Source: Micromonospora thermarum (GTDB lineage: Bacteria; Actinomycetota; Actinomycetes; Mycobacteriales; Micromonosporaceae). From it: 49,214 bases of DNA. Position numbers and translations under genes: made by a program. Positions within the stretch are counted from its first letter, which is position 1. Every line of letters starts with the position of its first letter. A model generated the notes under the pieces. That model was given only the letters and a program-made list of their open reading frames with translations. It made no database searches and was not told the DNA's origin. Below are positions 30,934 through 38,926 of the stretch, piece by piece. The stretch covers positions 1-49,214 of the forward strand of contig NZ_JAATEO010000038.1 in the NCBI RefSeq assembly GCF_012034245.1. The letters run 5' to 3'.

Positions 30934-31710
30934 TCAGCCGTGGGTGGTGATGCCGCCGTCGACCGGGATGACCGCGCCGGTGAGGTAGGCACCGGCGCGC
31001 GAGGACAGGTAGATGGCGGTGCCCGCCATGTCCTCCGGACGGCCGATCCGGCCCAACGGCACCTGCTTCTCGATGGCGGCCCGGGACGTGGGGTCCTCCA
31101 GCGCGAACGCCATCATCTTGCTCTCGAACGGGCCGGGTGCGATCGCGTTGACCGTGACGTGCTCGCCGGCGAGCTGGTGGGCGAGGCTGCGGGTCAGCAT
31201 GTGCACGGCGGCCTTGGTGGCGGAGTACGCGTAGACCTCCATCCAGGGCACCCGGATGCCGTCGATCGAGCCGATGTTGATCACCCGGGCCGGGTCGTCG
31301 GCGGTGGCGGCGGCGCGCAGCGCCGGCAGCAGTGCGGTGGTGAGCCGGAAGACGGCCTTCACGTTGACCGCCCACAGCTTGTCGAACGCGCTCTCCGGGT
31401 ACGCCTCCAGCGGCGCTCCCCACGTGGCGCCCGCGTTGTTGACCAGCACGTCGAGCCGGTCGTAGCGCTCCCGTACGGCGGCGGCGAGCGCCTCGGCACC
31501 GGCGTCGCCGCCCAGGTCGGCGGGGATCGCCTCGCAGTGCCCCTGCGTCGACAGTTCCTTGGCGACCGCCTCGCACACGTCCGCCTTGCGCGAGGAGATG
31601 ATCACGCGCGCGCCGGCCTGGACGAAGCCCTGGGCGATCATCAGGCCGATTCCCCGGGAACCGCCGGTGACCAGAACCGTCTTGCCGTCGACCGAGAACA
31701 GATCCGCCAT
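30934..31710 (-). CDS. SDR-family oxidoreductase
   Basis: 258 residues from ATG 31710 (MADLFSVDGKTVLVTGGSRG), preceded by GAGAGGATGGGC; the frame is open far upstream without meaning. It is a classical short-chain dehydrogenase: TGGSRGIGL cofactor loop, DVLVNNAGATWG, NIGSIDGI with the catalytic Ser and YAYSATKAAVHM with the catalytic Tyr/Lys, then NAIAPGPFESKM and YLTGAVIPVDGG. The SSRK after the second strand suggests NADPH preference. Members with this C-terminus act on 3-oxoacyl or gluconate-type substrates; the substrate is not determined here. Confidence 0.9.
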   Translation of the reverse strand: MADLFSVDGKTVLVTGGSRGIGLMIAQGFVQAGARVIISSRKADVCEAVAKELSTQGHCEAIPADLGGDAGAEALAAAVRERYDRLDVLVNNAGATWGAPLEAYPESAFDKLWAVNVKAVFRLTTALLPALRAAATADDPARVINIGSIDGIRVPWMEVYAYSATKAAVHMLTRSLAHQLAGEHVTVNAIAPGPFESKMMAFALEDPTSRAAIEKQVPLGRIGRPEDMAGTAIYLSSRAGAYLTGAVIPVDGGITTHG

Positions 31711-31818
31711 GCCCATCCTCTCGCGGTACACCCCTACCGCCCGGTAACGTAACCGCCCCCACCCGCCCCCACAACCCCACCGACCCCACCGCGCCGCCCA
31801 GCCACACCGGGTTGGTGG

Positions 31819-31894
31819 GCGCACTTTCCGGGAAAGAGAGCCCATCCGAGCGGCCTGGGAGCGGCCGGAGGCCACTTCTTCCGTGAAAGTGCGC
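31819..31894. repeat. Imperfect inverted repeat GCGCACTTTC ... GAAAGTGCGC
   Basis: 10-bp perfect outer arms, extended by GGAA/TTCC inner pairing, lie in the divergent gap between the SDR and AraC genes. It resembles the dispersed palindromic repeats I associate with Micromonospora intergenic regions. Confidence 0.6.
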
Positions 31895-32006
31895 GCATGA
31901 CGGCGGGCCCGGGACGAGCGGTGGGCGGGGCGCGGGACAGGGAATGGTGCGTCGGATGCGCGCTCAGAGATGCGATGATCGTCGCCCCGGGCTACGGTCG
32001 CAGGTG

Positions 32007-33077
32007 ATGGTTTCTCCTGGTCAGCCCTCCCCTGTTCCGTTCTCCGCGCCACCCGAGATCGAGACGCTCGCCCTGGGTGACCTCGTGGCCGACCCGGCGT
32101 GGCGGCGTCCACTCCTGCTGGAACGGGACCTGCTGGTCCTGTTCACCGGCGGGCACGGCGGCGCTGAGCTGGACTTCCAGGCCCTGGCCTGCCGGCCGGG
32201 CACGCTGCTGCGGGTCCAGGCCGGCCAGGTGCTCCGCTGCGCGGTTCCCGAGCTGGACGCGACGGTGGTGCGCTGGGCGCCGGAGGCGCTGCGCGGGCTG
32301 GACGTCGACCCCGATGCCGTCCCGGCCTGGCTCCAACTGGCCGGTGAGGACGAGGACGCGATCATCACCGAGGTCAGCCAGCTCGCGGTGGACTGCGAGC
32401 GGCACCGGGGCGTGGCCGACGCCGCCGGCCTGCTCCGCCACCAACTGGCCGTGGTCCTGCTCCGCCTGGCCCTGCTGCCGGACGCAGCCCGGCCCGCACC
32501 GCGCGCCGAGACGGTCACCTTCCAGCGGCTCTGCCGGGAGGTCGAGCGCGGCTACCAGCACACCCGCCGGGTGGAGGACTACGCCGCCCACCTGGGCTGC
32601 TCGGTGCGTACCCTCACCCGGGCCTGCCTGGCGGTCACCGGGCGCAGCGCCAAGCAGGTGGTCGACGACCGGGTCGCCCTCCAGGCCCGACGGCTGCTCG
32701 CGGCGACCGACGAGCCCGTGGCGCGGATCGGCCGCCGTCTCGGCTTCTCCGAGCCGACCAACTTCGGGCGGTTCTTCACGCGCGAGGTCGGGATGAGCCC
32801 GGGCGCCTTCCGCGCCGCCCGCGACCAGCCGCTCACCGGAACACCGGACCACCGGGCCGGCGGGCCCTCCGGCCAGGGCGGCACGCCCGCACCCGGCGCA
32901 CCGGCCAGCGTCGGTACGGGGCAGCCCGGCTCCGGCGGCCGGCCCGCACCCGAGCCCGGCCGACCCCACGAGTCGCCGGACACGCCGGCCGTTCCGGCCC
33001 GGGAGACCGGGGCGACCGGGCGGGTCGTCCGCCCACGCCCACCTGCCGACACCGCCGGGGACCGGCGCCCGGCATGA
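32007..33077 (+). CDS. AraC-family transcriptional regulator
   Basis: 356 residues from ATG 32007 (GTG 32004 possible). A cupin-like N-terminal sensing domain is seen (LLLERDLLVLFTGGHGGAELDFQALACRPGTLLRVQAGQVLRC). The C-terminal AraC double HTH spans about residues 170-270: RRVEDYAAHLGCSVRTLTRACLAVTG, ARRLLAATDEPVARIGRRLGFSEPTNFGRFFTREVGMSPGAFR. A Pro/Gly-rich tail of about 80 residues is unusual and low in complexity. It is divergent from the SDR gene, which it may regulate, and followed after 7 bases by an Rrf2 gene on the same strand. Confidence 0.9.
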   Translation: MVSPGQPSPVPFSAPPEIETLALGDLVADPAWRRPLLLERDLLVLFTGGHGGAELDFQALACRPGTLLRVQAGQVLRCAVPELDATVVRWAPEALRGLDVDPDAVPAWLQLAGEDEDAIITEVSQLAVDCERHRGVADAAGLLRHQLAVVLLRLALLPDAARPAPRAETVTFQRLCREVERGYQHTRRVEDYAAHLGCSVRTLTRACLAVTGRSAKQVVDDRVALQARRLLAATDEPVARIGRRLGFSEPTNFGRFFTREVGMSPGAFRAARDQPLTGTPDHRAGGPSGQGGTPAPGAPASVGTGQPGSGGRPAPEPGRPHESPDTPAVPARETGATGRVVRPRPPADTAGDRRPA

Positions 33078-33084
33078 TGGCGTA

Positions 33085-33540
33085 GTGCAGATCTCGGCGC
33101 GCGGTGACTACGCGGTACGGGCGGCGTTGAGCCTCGCCACCGCGTACCCCCGGTTGCTCTCCACCCAGGCCATCGCGGCGGAGCAGGACATGCCCCGCAA
33201 GTTCCTGGAGGCGGTCCTGGCCGATCTGCGACGGGCCGGCATCGTCCGCGCGCAGCGGGGCGCCGAGGGCGGCTACACCCTGGCCCGGCCGCCCCGCGAG
33301 GTGACGGTCGGCGCGGTGCTGCGGGCCGTGGAGGGCCCGCTCGCCGGGGTGCGCGGCCTGCGTCCGGAGGAGACACGGTACGAGGGCGCGGCGGAGAACC
33401 TGCCCGGCCTGTGGGTGGCCGTCCGGGCGGCCGTGCGGCGGGTGGTCGACGAGGTGAGCCTCGCCGAGATAATCAGTGGCCGGCTCCCCGCGCACGTGCG
33501 CAGACTGACCGCCCTGCCCGACGCCTGGGAGCCCCGCTGA
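33085..33540 (+). CDS. Rrf2-family transcriptional regulator
   Basis: 151 residues from GTG 33085 (VQISARGDYAVRAALSLATA). The Rrf2 winged helix is clear: STQAIAAEQDMPRKFLEAVLADLRRAGIVRAQRGAEGGYTLARPPREVTVGAVLRAVEGPLA. The three Cys ligands for an Fe-S cluster seen in IscR/NsrR are absent, so it should be cluster-free. No ribosome site is seen, and the message may be leaderless or coupled to AraC. The stop overlaps the next start (TGATG). Confidence 0.9.
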   Translation: MQISARGDYAVRAALSLATAYPRLLSTQAIAAEQDMPRKFLEAVLADLRRAGIVRAQRGAEGGYTLARPPREVTVGAVLRAVEGPLAGVRGLRPEETRYEGAAENLPGLWVAVRAAVRRVVDEVSLAEIISGRLPAHVRRLTALPDAWEPR

Positions 33541-34049
33541 TGCCCACCCCCGTGCTGCACACCGACCGTCTCCTGCTGGAGCCGTACCGTCCGGACGACG
33601 CCGAGGACTTCGTCGCCCTCTTCACCGACCCGGAGGTGGGCCGGTTCATGGGCGACGGTCCGCTCGGCGCCGCGGAGGCGGGCGCGCTGTTCGGCCGCGT
33701 GTTCAGCAAGGTGTACGCGAACGACCTGTTCGACGTGTGGGCCGTCCGCCACGACGGCCGCTACGTCGGGCACGCCGAGATCAAGCGCACCGACCAGGTC
33801 GACGGGCACGAGATCGTGTACGCCCTCGCCAAGTCGGCCTGGGGCGGCGGCCTCGGCACCGAGCTGGCGAGGGCCCTGGTGCGGTACGGCTTCGACACGC
33901 TCGCCCTGCCGGCGGTGTACGCGACGGTCGCCGACGCGAACCACGCCAGCCTGGCCCTGCTGGGCAAGATCGGCTTCGCCCACGAGCGCGACATCGCCGA
34001 GGACGACGGCACGACCACCCGCGTCCTCGCCGTCACCTCCGCTGGCTGA
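33540..34049 (+). CDS. GNAT-family N-acetyltransferase (RimJ/RimL-like)
   Basis: 169 residues: VLHTDRLLLEPYRPDDAEDFVALFTDPEVGRFMG, VWAVRHDGRYVGHAEI, EIVYALAKSAWGGGLGTELARALVRYGF (acetyl-CoA loop, in the Q/RxxGxG/A position) and VYATVADANHASLALLGKIGF. This is the Acetyltransf_3 pattern of ribosomal-protein-type acetyltransferases; the substrate is unknown. The ATG shares a base with the Rrf2 stop, so the two are co-translated. Confidence 0.92.
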   Translation: MPTPVLHTDRLLLEPYRPDDAEDFVALFTDPEVGRFMGDGPLGAAEAGALFGRVFSKVYANDLFDVWAVRHDGRYVGHAEIKRTDQVDGHEIVYALAKSAWGGGLGTELARALVRYGFDTLALPAVYATVADANHASLALLGKIGFAHERDIAEDDGTTTRVLAVTSAG

Positions 34050-34219
34050 GCCCGGCCGGCGTGGACCGACCGGGTCCGCGCCACCTCCTCCGTGGACAGC
34101 GGCGGCCGGCGCTGTTGCCGGGCGTCCACGGTGGAGGCGCGCCAGGGTTTCGCGAAAAAGCGATCCGGGCATGTTCAGGTTCGACACGCCAGGGAAGGGA
34201 TACCGAAGGGAGCCCCGCG

Positions 34220-34399
34220 ATGGGTCTCATGTTCCGCAAGCGCAAGAAGATCGGCCCGATCATCCTGAACTTCACCGAGAACGGCTTCTCCTCCTGGAGC
34301 ATCAAGATCGGCCGCTGGTCGTGGAACTCGCGGGCGCGAGCCCACCGCGTGGACCTGCCCGGTCCGCTGTCCTGGAAGCAGGACAAGTCCCGCACCTGA
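34220..34399 (+). CDS. DUF4236-type small protein
   Basis: 59 residues: MGLMFRKRKKIGPIILNFTE, NGFSSWSIKIGRWSWNSR and VDLPGPLSWKQDK. The pattern of basic start, IGP, the Gly after a polar turn, repeating aromatic beta strands and the LPGPLSW end fits DUF4236. GAAGGGAGCCCCGCG precedes the ATG. Function unknown; members are usually small single-domain proteins. Confidence 0.82.
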   Translation: MGLMFRKRKKIGPIILNFTENGFSSWSIKIGRWSWNSRARAHRVDLPGPLSWKQDKSRT

Positions 34400-34409
34400 C
34401 GGCTGCGGC

Positions 34410-34451
34410 ACGACGAAGGGACCCGACCGCCGCTGCGGAAGGGTCCCTTCG
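34410..34451. terminator. Hairpin after the DUF4236 gene
   Basis: CGAAGGGACCC pairs with GGGTCCCTTCG around a loop of about 16 bases, ending just before an ATG at 34454. Its position supports a later start (34526) for the potassium channel gene. Confidence 0.65.
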
Positions 34452-34525
34452 CCATGTCCGGCACAGCCGGCAGCCCCCTCGCCGAAACGGCCGTGGCGGC
34501 GGACGGCGCGACGGAGAATCGCGGC

Positions 34526-35110
34526 ATGACCCGGCCCTGGCGGCGCGAGCGCCGCCACGCCCTGCTGGCCTGCCTGCTCCTGCTGGTGGCGTACTTCGTC
34601 GTACCGGTGGAGTCCGATCCGAACGGTGCGCGCCTGGCGGTGCGCAGCCTGGCCACCCTGCTGCTGGTGGCGTGGGTGGCCTGGCTGGTCACCACACAGG
34701 TCCGGCGGCAGCTCGCCGCGGGCGGCACGGGCCCCGCGGCGGAGGTGCCGGCCCTGCTGCGGCTGGCCGTCGCCCTGGTGGCCGGCCTGCTGGCGTTCGC
34801 GCTCGCCGACTACGTCATCGCCCGCAGCTCGCCCGGGCAGTTCGTCGACCTGGACACCCGGATCGACGCGCTGTACTTCGCGCTGGCCACCCTCACCACG
34901 ATCGGGTACGGCGACGTGCACCCGCAGGGGCAGATCGCCCGGGCCGCGGTCAGCGCGCAGATGGTCTTCAGCATCGGGGTGATCGCCACCGGGGTGTCGC
35001 TCGTGGTCAGAGAGCTGGCTCCGGGCCGGCGCCCGGATCCACGCCCGGCCGGGCGGCCGGCGGGTCCGCCGCCGCCGGGGGCGGGGCGGCCGGGTGCGCC
35101 GCCGCGATGA
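34526..35110 (+). CDS. Potassium channel protein (ion_trans_2 type)
   Basis: 194 residues from ATG 34526 (MTRPWRRERRHALLACLLLL); an ATG at 34454 adds 24 unconvincing residues and sits against the terminator hairpin. Spans are LLACLLLLVAYFVV, LATLLLVAWVAWLV, LLRLAVALVAGLLAFALADYV, pore loop LYFALATLTTIGYGDVHP with the selectivity filter TIGYGD, and VSAQMVFSIGVIATGVSLVV. There is no charged S4 and no RCK domain. The Pro/Gly-rich tail overlaps the convergent neighbour by 104 bases. Confidence 0.88.
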   Translation: MTRPWRRERRHALLACLLLLVAYFVVPVESDPNGARLAVRSLATLLLVAWVAWLVTTQVRRQLAAGGTGPAAEVPALLRLAVALVAGLLAFALADYVIARSSPGQFVDLDTRIDALYFALATLTTIGYGDVHPQGQIARAAVSAQMVFSIGVIATGVSLVVRELAPGRRPDPRPAGRPAGPPPPGAGRPGAPPR

Positions 35111-35981
35111 GCACGTCCCCGCCGAGGCGGCCGTGCCCGGGGTCGCGGGTGACCGCGCCGGAGTGGAGCAGGCCGGCCAGTGCCCGCTGCACGTCGGCGG
35201 ACCGGTACACGGTCGCGGTCAGCGCGTGCCGGCGCAGTTCGGTCACCGTACGCGGGCCGGAGCGGGCCAGCTCGGCGAGCAGTTCCCGGCGCAGCGGCCC
35301 GGGCTCGGGGTCCAGCGCGATGTCCAGCAGCCGCCCGGCGGGGTCGGCCGGGTCGCGGTAGCGCACGCCGGCGTACTCGTCGACCGCCCACAGCAGGTCC
35401 TTGAACGCTTCGAGGCTGCGGTCGTACCCGGTGCCGAAGGCCAGCCGCCGTGCCGGCGACCCGTCCCCGGGCACGAGGTCGACCTCGGCCACCAGCGGGA
35501 ACCCGGCGTTGCCGAGTGCCGCCCGGAGGGACACGTCGGCCGCGGCCCCGGTGACGAGGAGCACCTCGGCGGAGCGGCCGGCGGCGGCCGTCAGCACTGC
35601 CGGGTCGGTCGCGCCCGGACCCTCCAGGTACGACAGCAGCGGCGCCCCGGCGGCGCCGGCCGCCTTGAGCGCGACGGGCAGCCGGGCCGGCCCGCCGGGC
35701 ACCAGGTGGACGGCGACCTCGGCCGGCAGCGCCGCCTCGACGGGACCGAGCCGGGCCGGCAGGTCCTCGGTGGCGTCGGCGAGCACCAGCACGCTGAGCT
35801 GCCGGCCGCGCAGCCGGTCGGCGTACTCGGCGATCACGCCGAGCACCGCCTCCGCCGACGCGGCCGCGGACTCACCGTCCCCGTACGCGAGCGCGACGAC
35901 ACCGCGCCGCCCCCGCCCCGACACCCGGGGCACCCACACCTCGGCGTGCCGGACGAGCACCTCTCGCAGCACCTCGTCCAT
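35007..35981 (-). CDS. TcmP-like protein with C-terminal GMT-like winged helix
   Basis: 324 residues from ATG 35981 (MDEVLREVLVRHAEVWVPRV). The core shows alternating strands and helices (VVALAYGDGESAAASAEAVLGV, LSVLVLADATEDLPARL, PLLSYLEGPGATDPAVL), and then AFKDLLWAVDEYAGVRYRDP and LRRELLAELARSGPRTVTELRRHALTATVYRSADVQRALAGLLHSGAV, which match the linker and winged helix of three-Cys-motif partner (TcmP) proteins. The three-Cys partner itself is not nearby, and the catalytic-looking N-terminal motifs of TcmP are weak, so this may be a diverged stand-alone member. Role unknown. The 3' end overlaps the channel gene. Confidence 0.6.
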   Translation of the reverse strand: MDEVLREVLVRHAEVWVPRVSGRGRRGVVALAYGDGESAAASAEAVLGVIAEYADRLRGRQLSVLVLADATEDLPARLGPVEAALPAEVAVHLVPGGPARLPVALKAAGAAGAPLLSYLEGPGATDPAVLTAAAGRSAEVLLVTGAAADVSLRAALGNAGFPLVAEVDLVPGDGSPARRLAFGTGYDRSLEAFKDLLWAVDEYAGVRYRDPADPAGRLLDIALDPEPGPLRRELLAELARSGPRTVTELRRHALTATVYRSADVQRALAGLLHSGAVTRDPGHGRLGGDVLIAAAHPAAPPPAAADPPAARPGVDPGAGPEPAL

Positions 35982-36073
35982 CACGCCCTGGTTTCTACCC
36001 CATGCCGGCCAATCTTGGAGTGGTGGCGGGTGACAAACGCGCACCGGCACCACGACTCCGTGATCGGCGGGGC

Positions 36074-36601
36074 TCAGCTCGCCGCGGGGACGCTGATGCC
36101 GATGCCGCCGCGGGTCTGGCCGCCGTAGCGGCGGCGCTCGGCGTCGAGGTCGAGGCGGCCGATGCGCGTGCGGGCGGCCAGGGCGGCGTCGTCGAGGCGG
36201 TCGGCGGGCACCAGCCAGACAACCTCGAACTCCAGCCCGTCCGGGTCCTGCCCGTAGAGGCTCTTCGTGGTGCCGTGGTCGGAGGTGCCGACCAGCGCCC
36301 CGACGGCGGCGAGCCGCTGCGCGGTGGCGGCCAGGTCGTCGAGGGTGTCGACCTCCCACGCGAGGTGGTACAGGCCGACGGTGCTCCGGCCGGCGGCGGA
36401 GCGGCCGGCGCCCGCGCCGATCTCGAACAGGCCGAGGTCGTGGTCGTTGGCGGAGTCGGGCGCCTGGAGGAACGCGGCGCCCCGGAAGCCGTCCGGGGTC
36501 ATCGGCACCCGGCGGAAGCCCAGCACGTCGGTGTAGAAGCCGACGCTGCGCTCCAGGTCACTGACGTAGAGGACGGCGTGGTTGAGGCGGTGGATTCCCA
36601 T
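36074..36601 (-). CDS. VOC-family (glyoxalase/extradiol dioxygenase-like) protein
   Basis: 175 residues with one vicinal-oxygen-chelate domain of paired beta-alpha-beta-beta-beta modules: MGIHRLNHAVLYVSDLERSVGFYTDVLGFRRV, VGLYHLAWEVDTLDDLAA and SLYGQDPDGLEFEVVW. Probable metal ligands are His in LNHAV, His in YHLAW and Glu in LEFEV, the pattern of catechol 2,3-dioxygenase-like enzymes. The C-terminal 40 residues (LAARTRIGRLDLDAERRRYGG) are an extension. It is divergent from the MarR gene with a dyad between them, which suggests MarR-type control. Confidence 0.88.
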   Translation of the reverse strand: MGIHRLNHAVLYVSDLERSVGFYTDVLGFRRVPMTPDGFRGAAFLQAPDSANDHDLGLFEIGAGAGRSAAGRSTVGLYHLAWEVDTLDDLAATAQRLAAVGALVGTSDHGTTKSLYGQDPDGLEFEVVWLVPADRLDDAALAARTRIGRLDLDAERRRYGGQTRGGIGISVPAAS

Positions 36602-36621
36602 GCCCCGACGGTAGCGCGATT

Positions 36622-36639
36622 TAGTTGAGCGTTCAACTA
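36622..36639. promoter_or_regulatory. MarR-type operator TAGTTGA-N4-TCAACTA
   Basis: An 18-bp palindrome with 7-bp perfect arms lies in the 58-base gap between the VOC and MarR genes. The TTGA...TCAA form is typical of MarR/HTH boxes. Binding here would affect both divergent promoters. Confidence 0.7.
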
Positions 36640-36659
36640 GATGGCGTACGATGGTGGTC

Positions 36660-37112
36660 ATGACCCGCTGGCTGGACGAGGACGAGCAGCGCACCTGGCG
36701 GGCGTTCCTCACCGCCACCCGGGGGCTGATGGACACGCTCGACCGCGAGCTGCAACGCGACGCCGGGATGCCGCACGCGTACTACGAGATCCTGGTGCGG
36801 CTCTCCGAGGCGCCGGAGCGCCGGCTGCGGATGAGCGACCTCGCCGACGCCACCGGGTCGTCGCGCAGCCGGCTCTCCCACGCGATCGCCCGGCTGGAGG
36901 CCGCCGGCTGGGTCCGCCGCGAGGAGTGCCCGACGGACCGGCGGGGGCAGCTCGCGCTCCTCACCGACGAGGGCTTCGCGACCCTGGCGGCCGCCGCGCC
37001 CGGCCACGTCGAGGGCGTACGCCGGCACCTGTTCGACGCGCTCACTCCGGCGCAGGTCGACCAGCTGCGGCGGATCAGCGAGACCCTGGTGGACCATCTC
37101 CGGGAAACCTGA
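36660..37112 (+). CDS. MarR-family transcriptional regulator
   Basis: 150 residues from ATG 36660 (MTRWLDEDEQRTWRAFLTAT); ATG 36651 is also open, but neither has a clear ribosome site. MarR signature: YYEILVRLSEAPERRLRMSDLADATGSSRSRLSHAIARLEAAGWVRREECPTDRRGQLALLTDEGFATL, with the wing DRR. Likely represses itself and the VOC gene through the palindrome at 36622-36639. Confidence 0.92.
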   Translation: MTRWLDEDEQRTWRAFLTATRGLMDTLDRELQRDAGMPHAYYEILVRLSEAPERRLRMSDLADATGSSRSRLSHAIARLEAAGWVRREECPTDRRGQLALLTDEGFATLAAAAPGHVEGVRRHLFDALTPAQVDQLRRISETLVDHLRET

Positions 37113-37159
37113 CCGGCGCGGGTCTTGTACATACCGTCGCCGGATGAGCACGATGGGGC

Positions 37160-38923
37160 GTGCCCTCCGGCTTCGGTGACCTGACTGACCACGCGCACCA
37201 CCTGGTATCGACCGGCGATCTCGCCGGCGCCCAGCGGCTGCTCGCCGACGCGCTGACCGACGCCGATCCCCGCCCCGCCACCGCCACCCCCGAGCTGGCC
37301 GAGGCGGCGGGCCTCCAGGCGCGGGTGCTGGTGGCCCTCGGTGACCCGCACGCCGCCCGGGGCTGGGCCGCGTACGCGTACGCGGCGACCACCCGGCTGC
37401 ACGGCCGCTCCGACGAGCGGACGGTGGCCGCCGCCGCCACCCTCGCCGCGGTGCTGCACCGGGTCGGCAGCTGGTCCCGCGCGGCCCGGCTCTACCAGGA
37501 GGTCATCATCGAGCTGACCGCCCTGGACGGTCCCGAGTCGCTGCGCGTCCTCGCCGCACACGCCGACCTGGCCACGGTGGAGTACGCGCGCGGCCAGTGC
37601 CAGGTCGCCCGCGACCGGCTCGCCGACGCGTGGGAACTGCACCGCGAGGTGTACGGCGACGGGCACCCCAGCGGCATCAAGATGCTCGCCCGGCTCGGCG
37701 CGATGCACCGCGACTGCGGGCTGTTCGCCGAGGCGCACGACCACCTCGCGCTGGCCGAGGAGCTGTGCCGGCAGCACCTGGCCCCGGACGACCCGCTCGC
37801 CGCGCAGGTGGCCGCGCTCGCCCGGGCGGCCGCCAACCCGGACCACACCTGCGCCGACACGGCACCGGTCGGCCGGGACACCCCGATCGTGCCGTCCGCC
37901 CGGACGCCCCCGCCCGGCGACGAGGCGCACCACGTCCCCGACCACCCGTCGCAGCCCGGCTACCGGCCCGCCACCCCGTACGCCCCGACCGAGCCCGACC
38001 CGGAGGGGCCCGACCCGGACGAGCACCCCGCGACCGGGTACGCGCCGCCGCCCACGGTGCCGACGCCCCGCCAGCCGCTCGACGGCACGGCCCGGCCGGC
38101 GGCACCGGACCCGCCCGCCGACGAGGCCTGGCGACGGCCCGAGCACGGCGGCGCCGACCACCGGCCCCCGGATCCCGACGCCGACGACCGGTGGCCGCCC
38201 GAGCAGGACCTCGGGGACGGCTGGCCGCCCGAGGCCGGCGCCGACGCCCCCTGGCGGCCCGGGCCACCGGCCGGGGAGCACACCGACGATCCCTGGCGGC
38301 CGCCAACCGAGGATCGGGCCGCCGTACCCCCGTCCGTCCTGCCCCTCGCCGGCGGCGACGAGGCCGCCGGGGTCCACCGCGTCCGGCACGACGCGACGCC
38401 CGACGATCCGGCGTACCAGCCGTCCCGGCTGCTGCCCGTGCCGGTGCACCACGCCCCCGCGCCGTCGGCCAACCGGCTGCTGCCGCTCGTGGTGGGTGGC
38501 GTGGCGGTGGTGCTGCTCGGGACGGCCGCGGTCATCGCCGGGGTGGCCCGGTTCGACGGTGCGCCGCCGGTCGCCACCGGCACGGCGGGACCCGCGACGG
38601 ACACACCGGCCCCGGCGACGTCGAGCGCGACACCCCCGGCCGCCGCCACGCCGGGCACCCCCCCGGACGCGGTGACGCTGCGCGACAACCGCGACAACGT
38701 CGCGCTGCGCTGGACGTACCCGGCCGGCGGCGAGGGACCGGTCGTCATCTCGGGCGGCCGGGCCGGGCAGCCGCAGACGGCCTTCGCGAACCTGCCCGCC
38801 GGCACCACCGACTTCGTCGTCTACGGCCTCAGCCGCAGCACCGACTACTGCTTCACCGTGGCGGTGGTCTGGTCGACCGACACGATCGCCCGGTCGAAGG
38901 AGGTCTGCACCGACCGGAGCTGA
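37160..38923 (+). CDS. TPR membrane protein with C-terminal fibronectin-like domain
   Basis: 587 residues from GTG 37160. Residues 1-230 are TPR-like (HLVSTGDLAGAQRLLADAL, TLAAVLHRVGSWSRAARLYQEVI, GHPSGIKMLARLGAMHRDCGLFAEAHDHLALAE). Residues about 235-430 are Pro/Asp/Gly-rich and disordered, with repeated WPPE and WRPP-like words. One membrane span follows (LLPLVVGGVAVVLLGTAAVIAGVA), then a Ser/Thr/Pro linker and an FN3-type extracytoplasmic domain (VTLRDNRDNVALRWTYP, GLSRSTDYCFTVAVVW). The topology suggests a cytoplasmic TPR scaffold tethered to the membrane. Partner unknown. It ends 3 bases from the convergent histidine kinase. Confidence 0.78.
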   Translation: MPSGFGDLTDHAHHLVSTGDLAGAQRLLADALTDADPRPATATPELAEAAGLQARVLVALGDPHAARGWAAYAYAATTRLHGRSDERTVAAAATLAAVLHRVGSWSRAARLYQEVIIELTALDGPESLRVLAAHADLATVEYARGQCQVARDRLADAWELHREVYGDGHPSGIKMLARLGAMHRDCGLFAEAHDHLALAEELCRQHLAPDDPLAAQVAALARAAANPDHTCADTAPVGRDTPIVPSARTPPPGDEAHHVPDHPSQPGYRPATPYAPTEPDPEGPDPDEHPATGYAPPPTVPTPRQPLDGTARPAAPDPPADEAWRRPEHGGADHRPPDPDADDRWPPEQDLGDGWPPEAGADAPWRPGPPAGEHTDDPWRPPTEDRAAVPPSVLPLAGGDEAAGVHRVRHDATPDDPAYQPSRLLPVPVHHAPAPSANRLLPLVVGGVAVVLLGTAAVIAGVARFDGAPPVATGTAGPATDTPAPATSSATPPAAATPGTPPDAVTLRDNRDNVALRWTYPAGGEGPVVISGGRAGQPQTAFANLPAGTTDFVVYGLSRSTDYCFTVAVVWSTDTIARSKEVCTDRS

Positions 38924-38926
38924 GCG

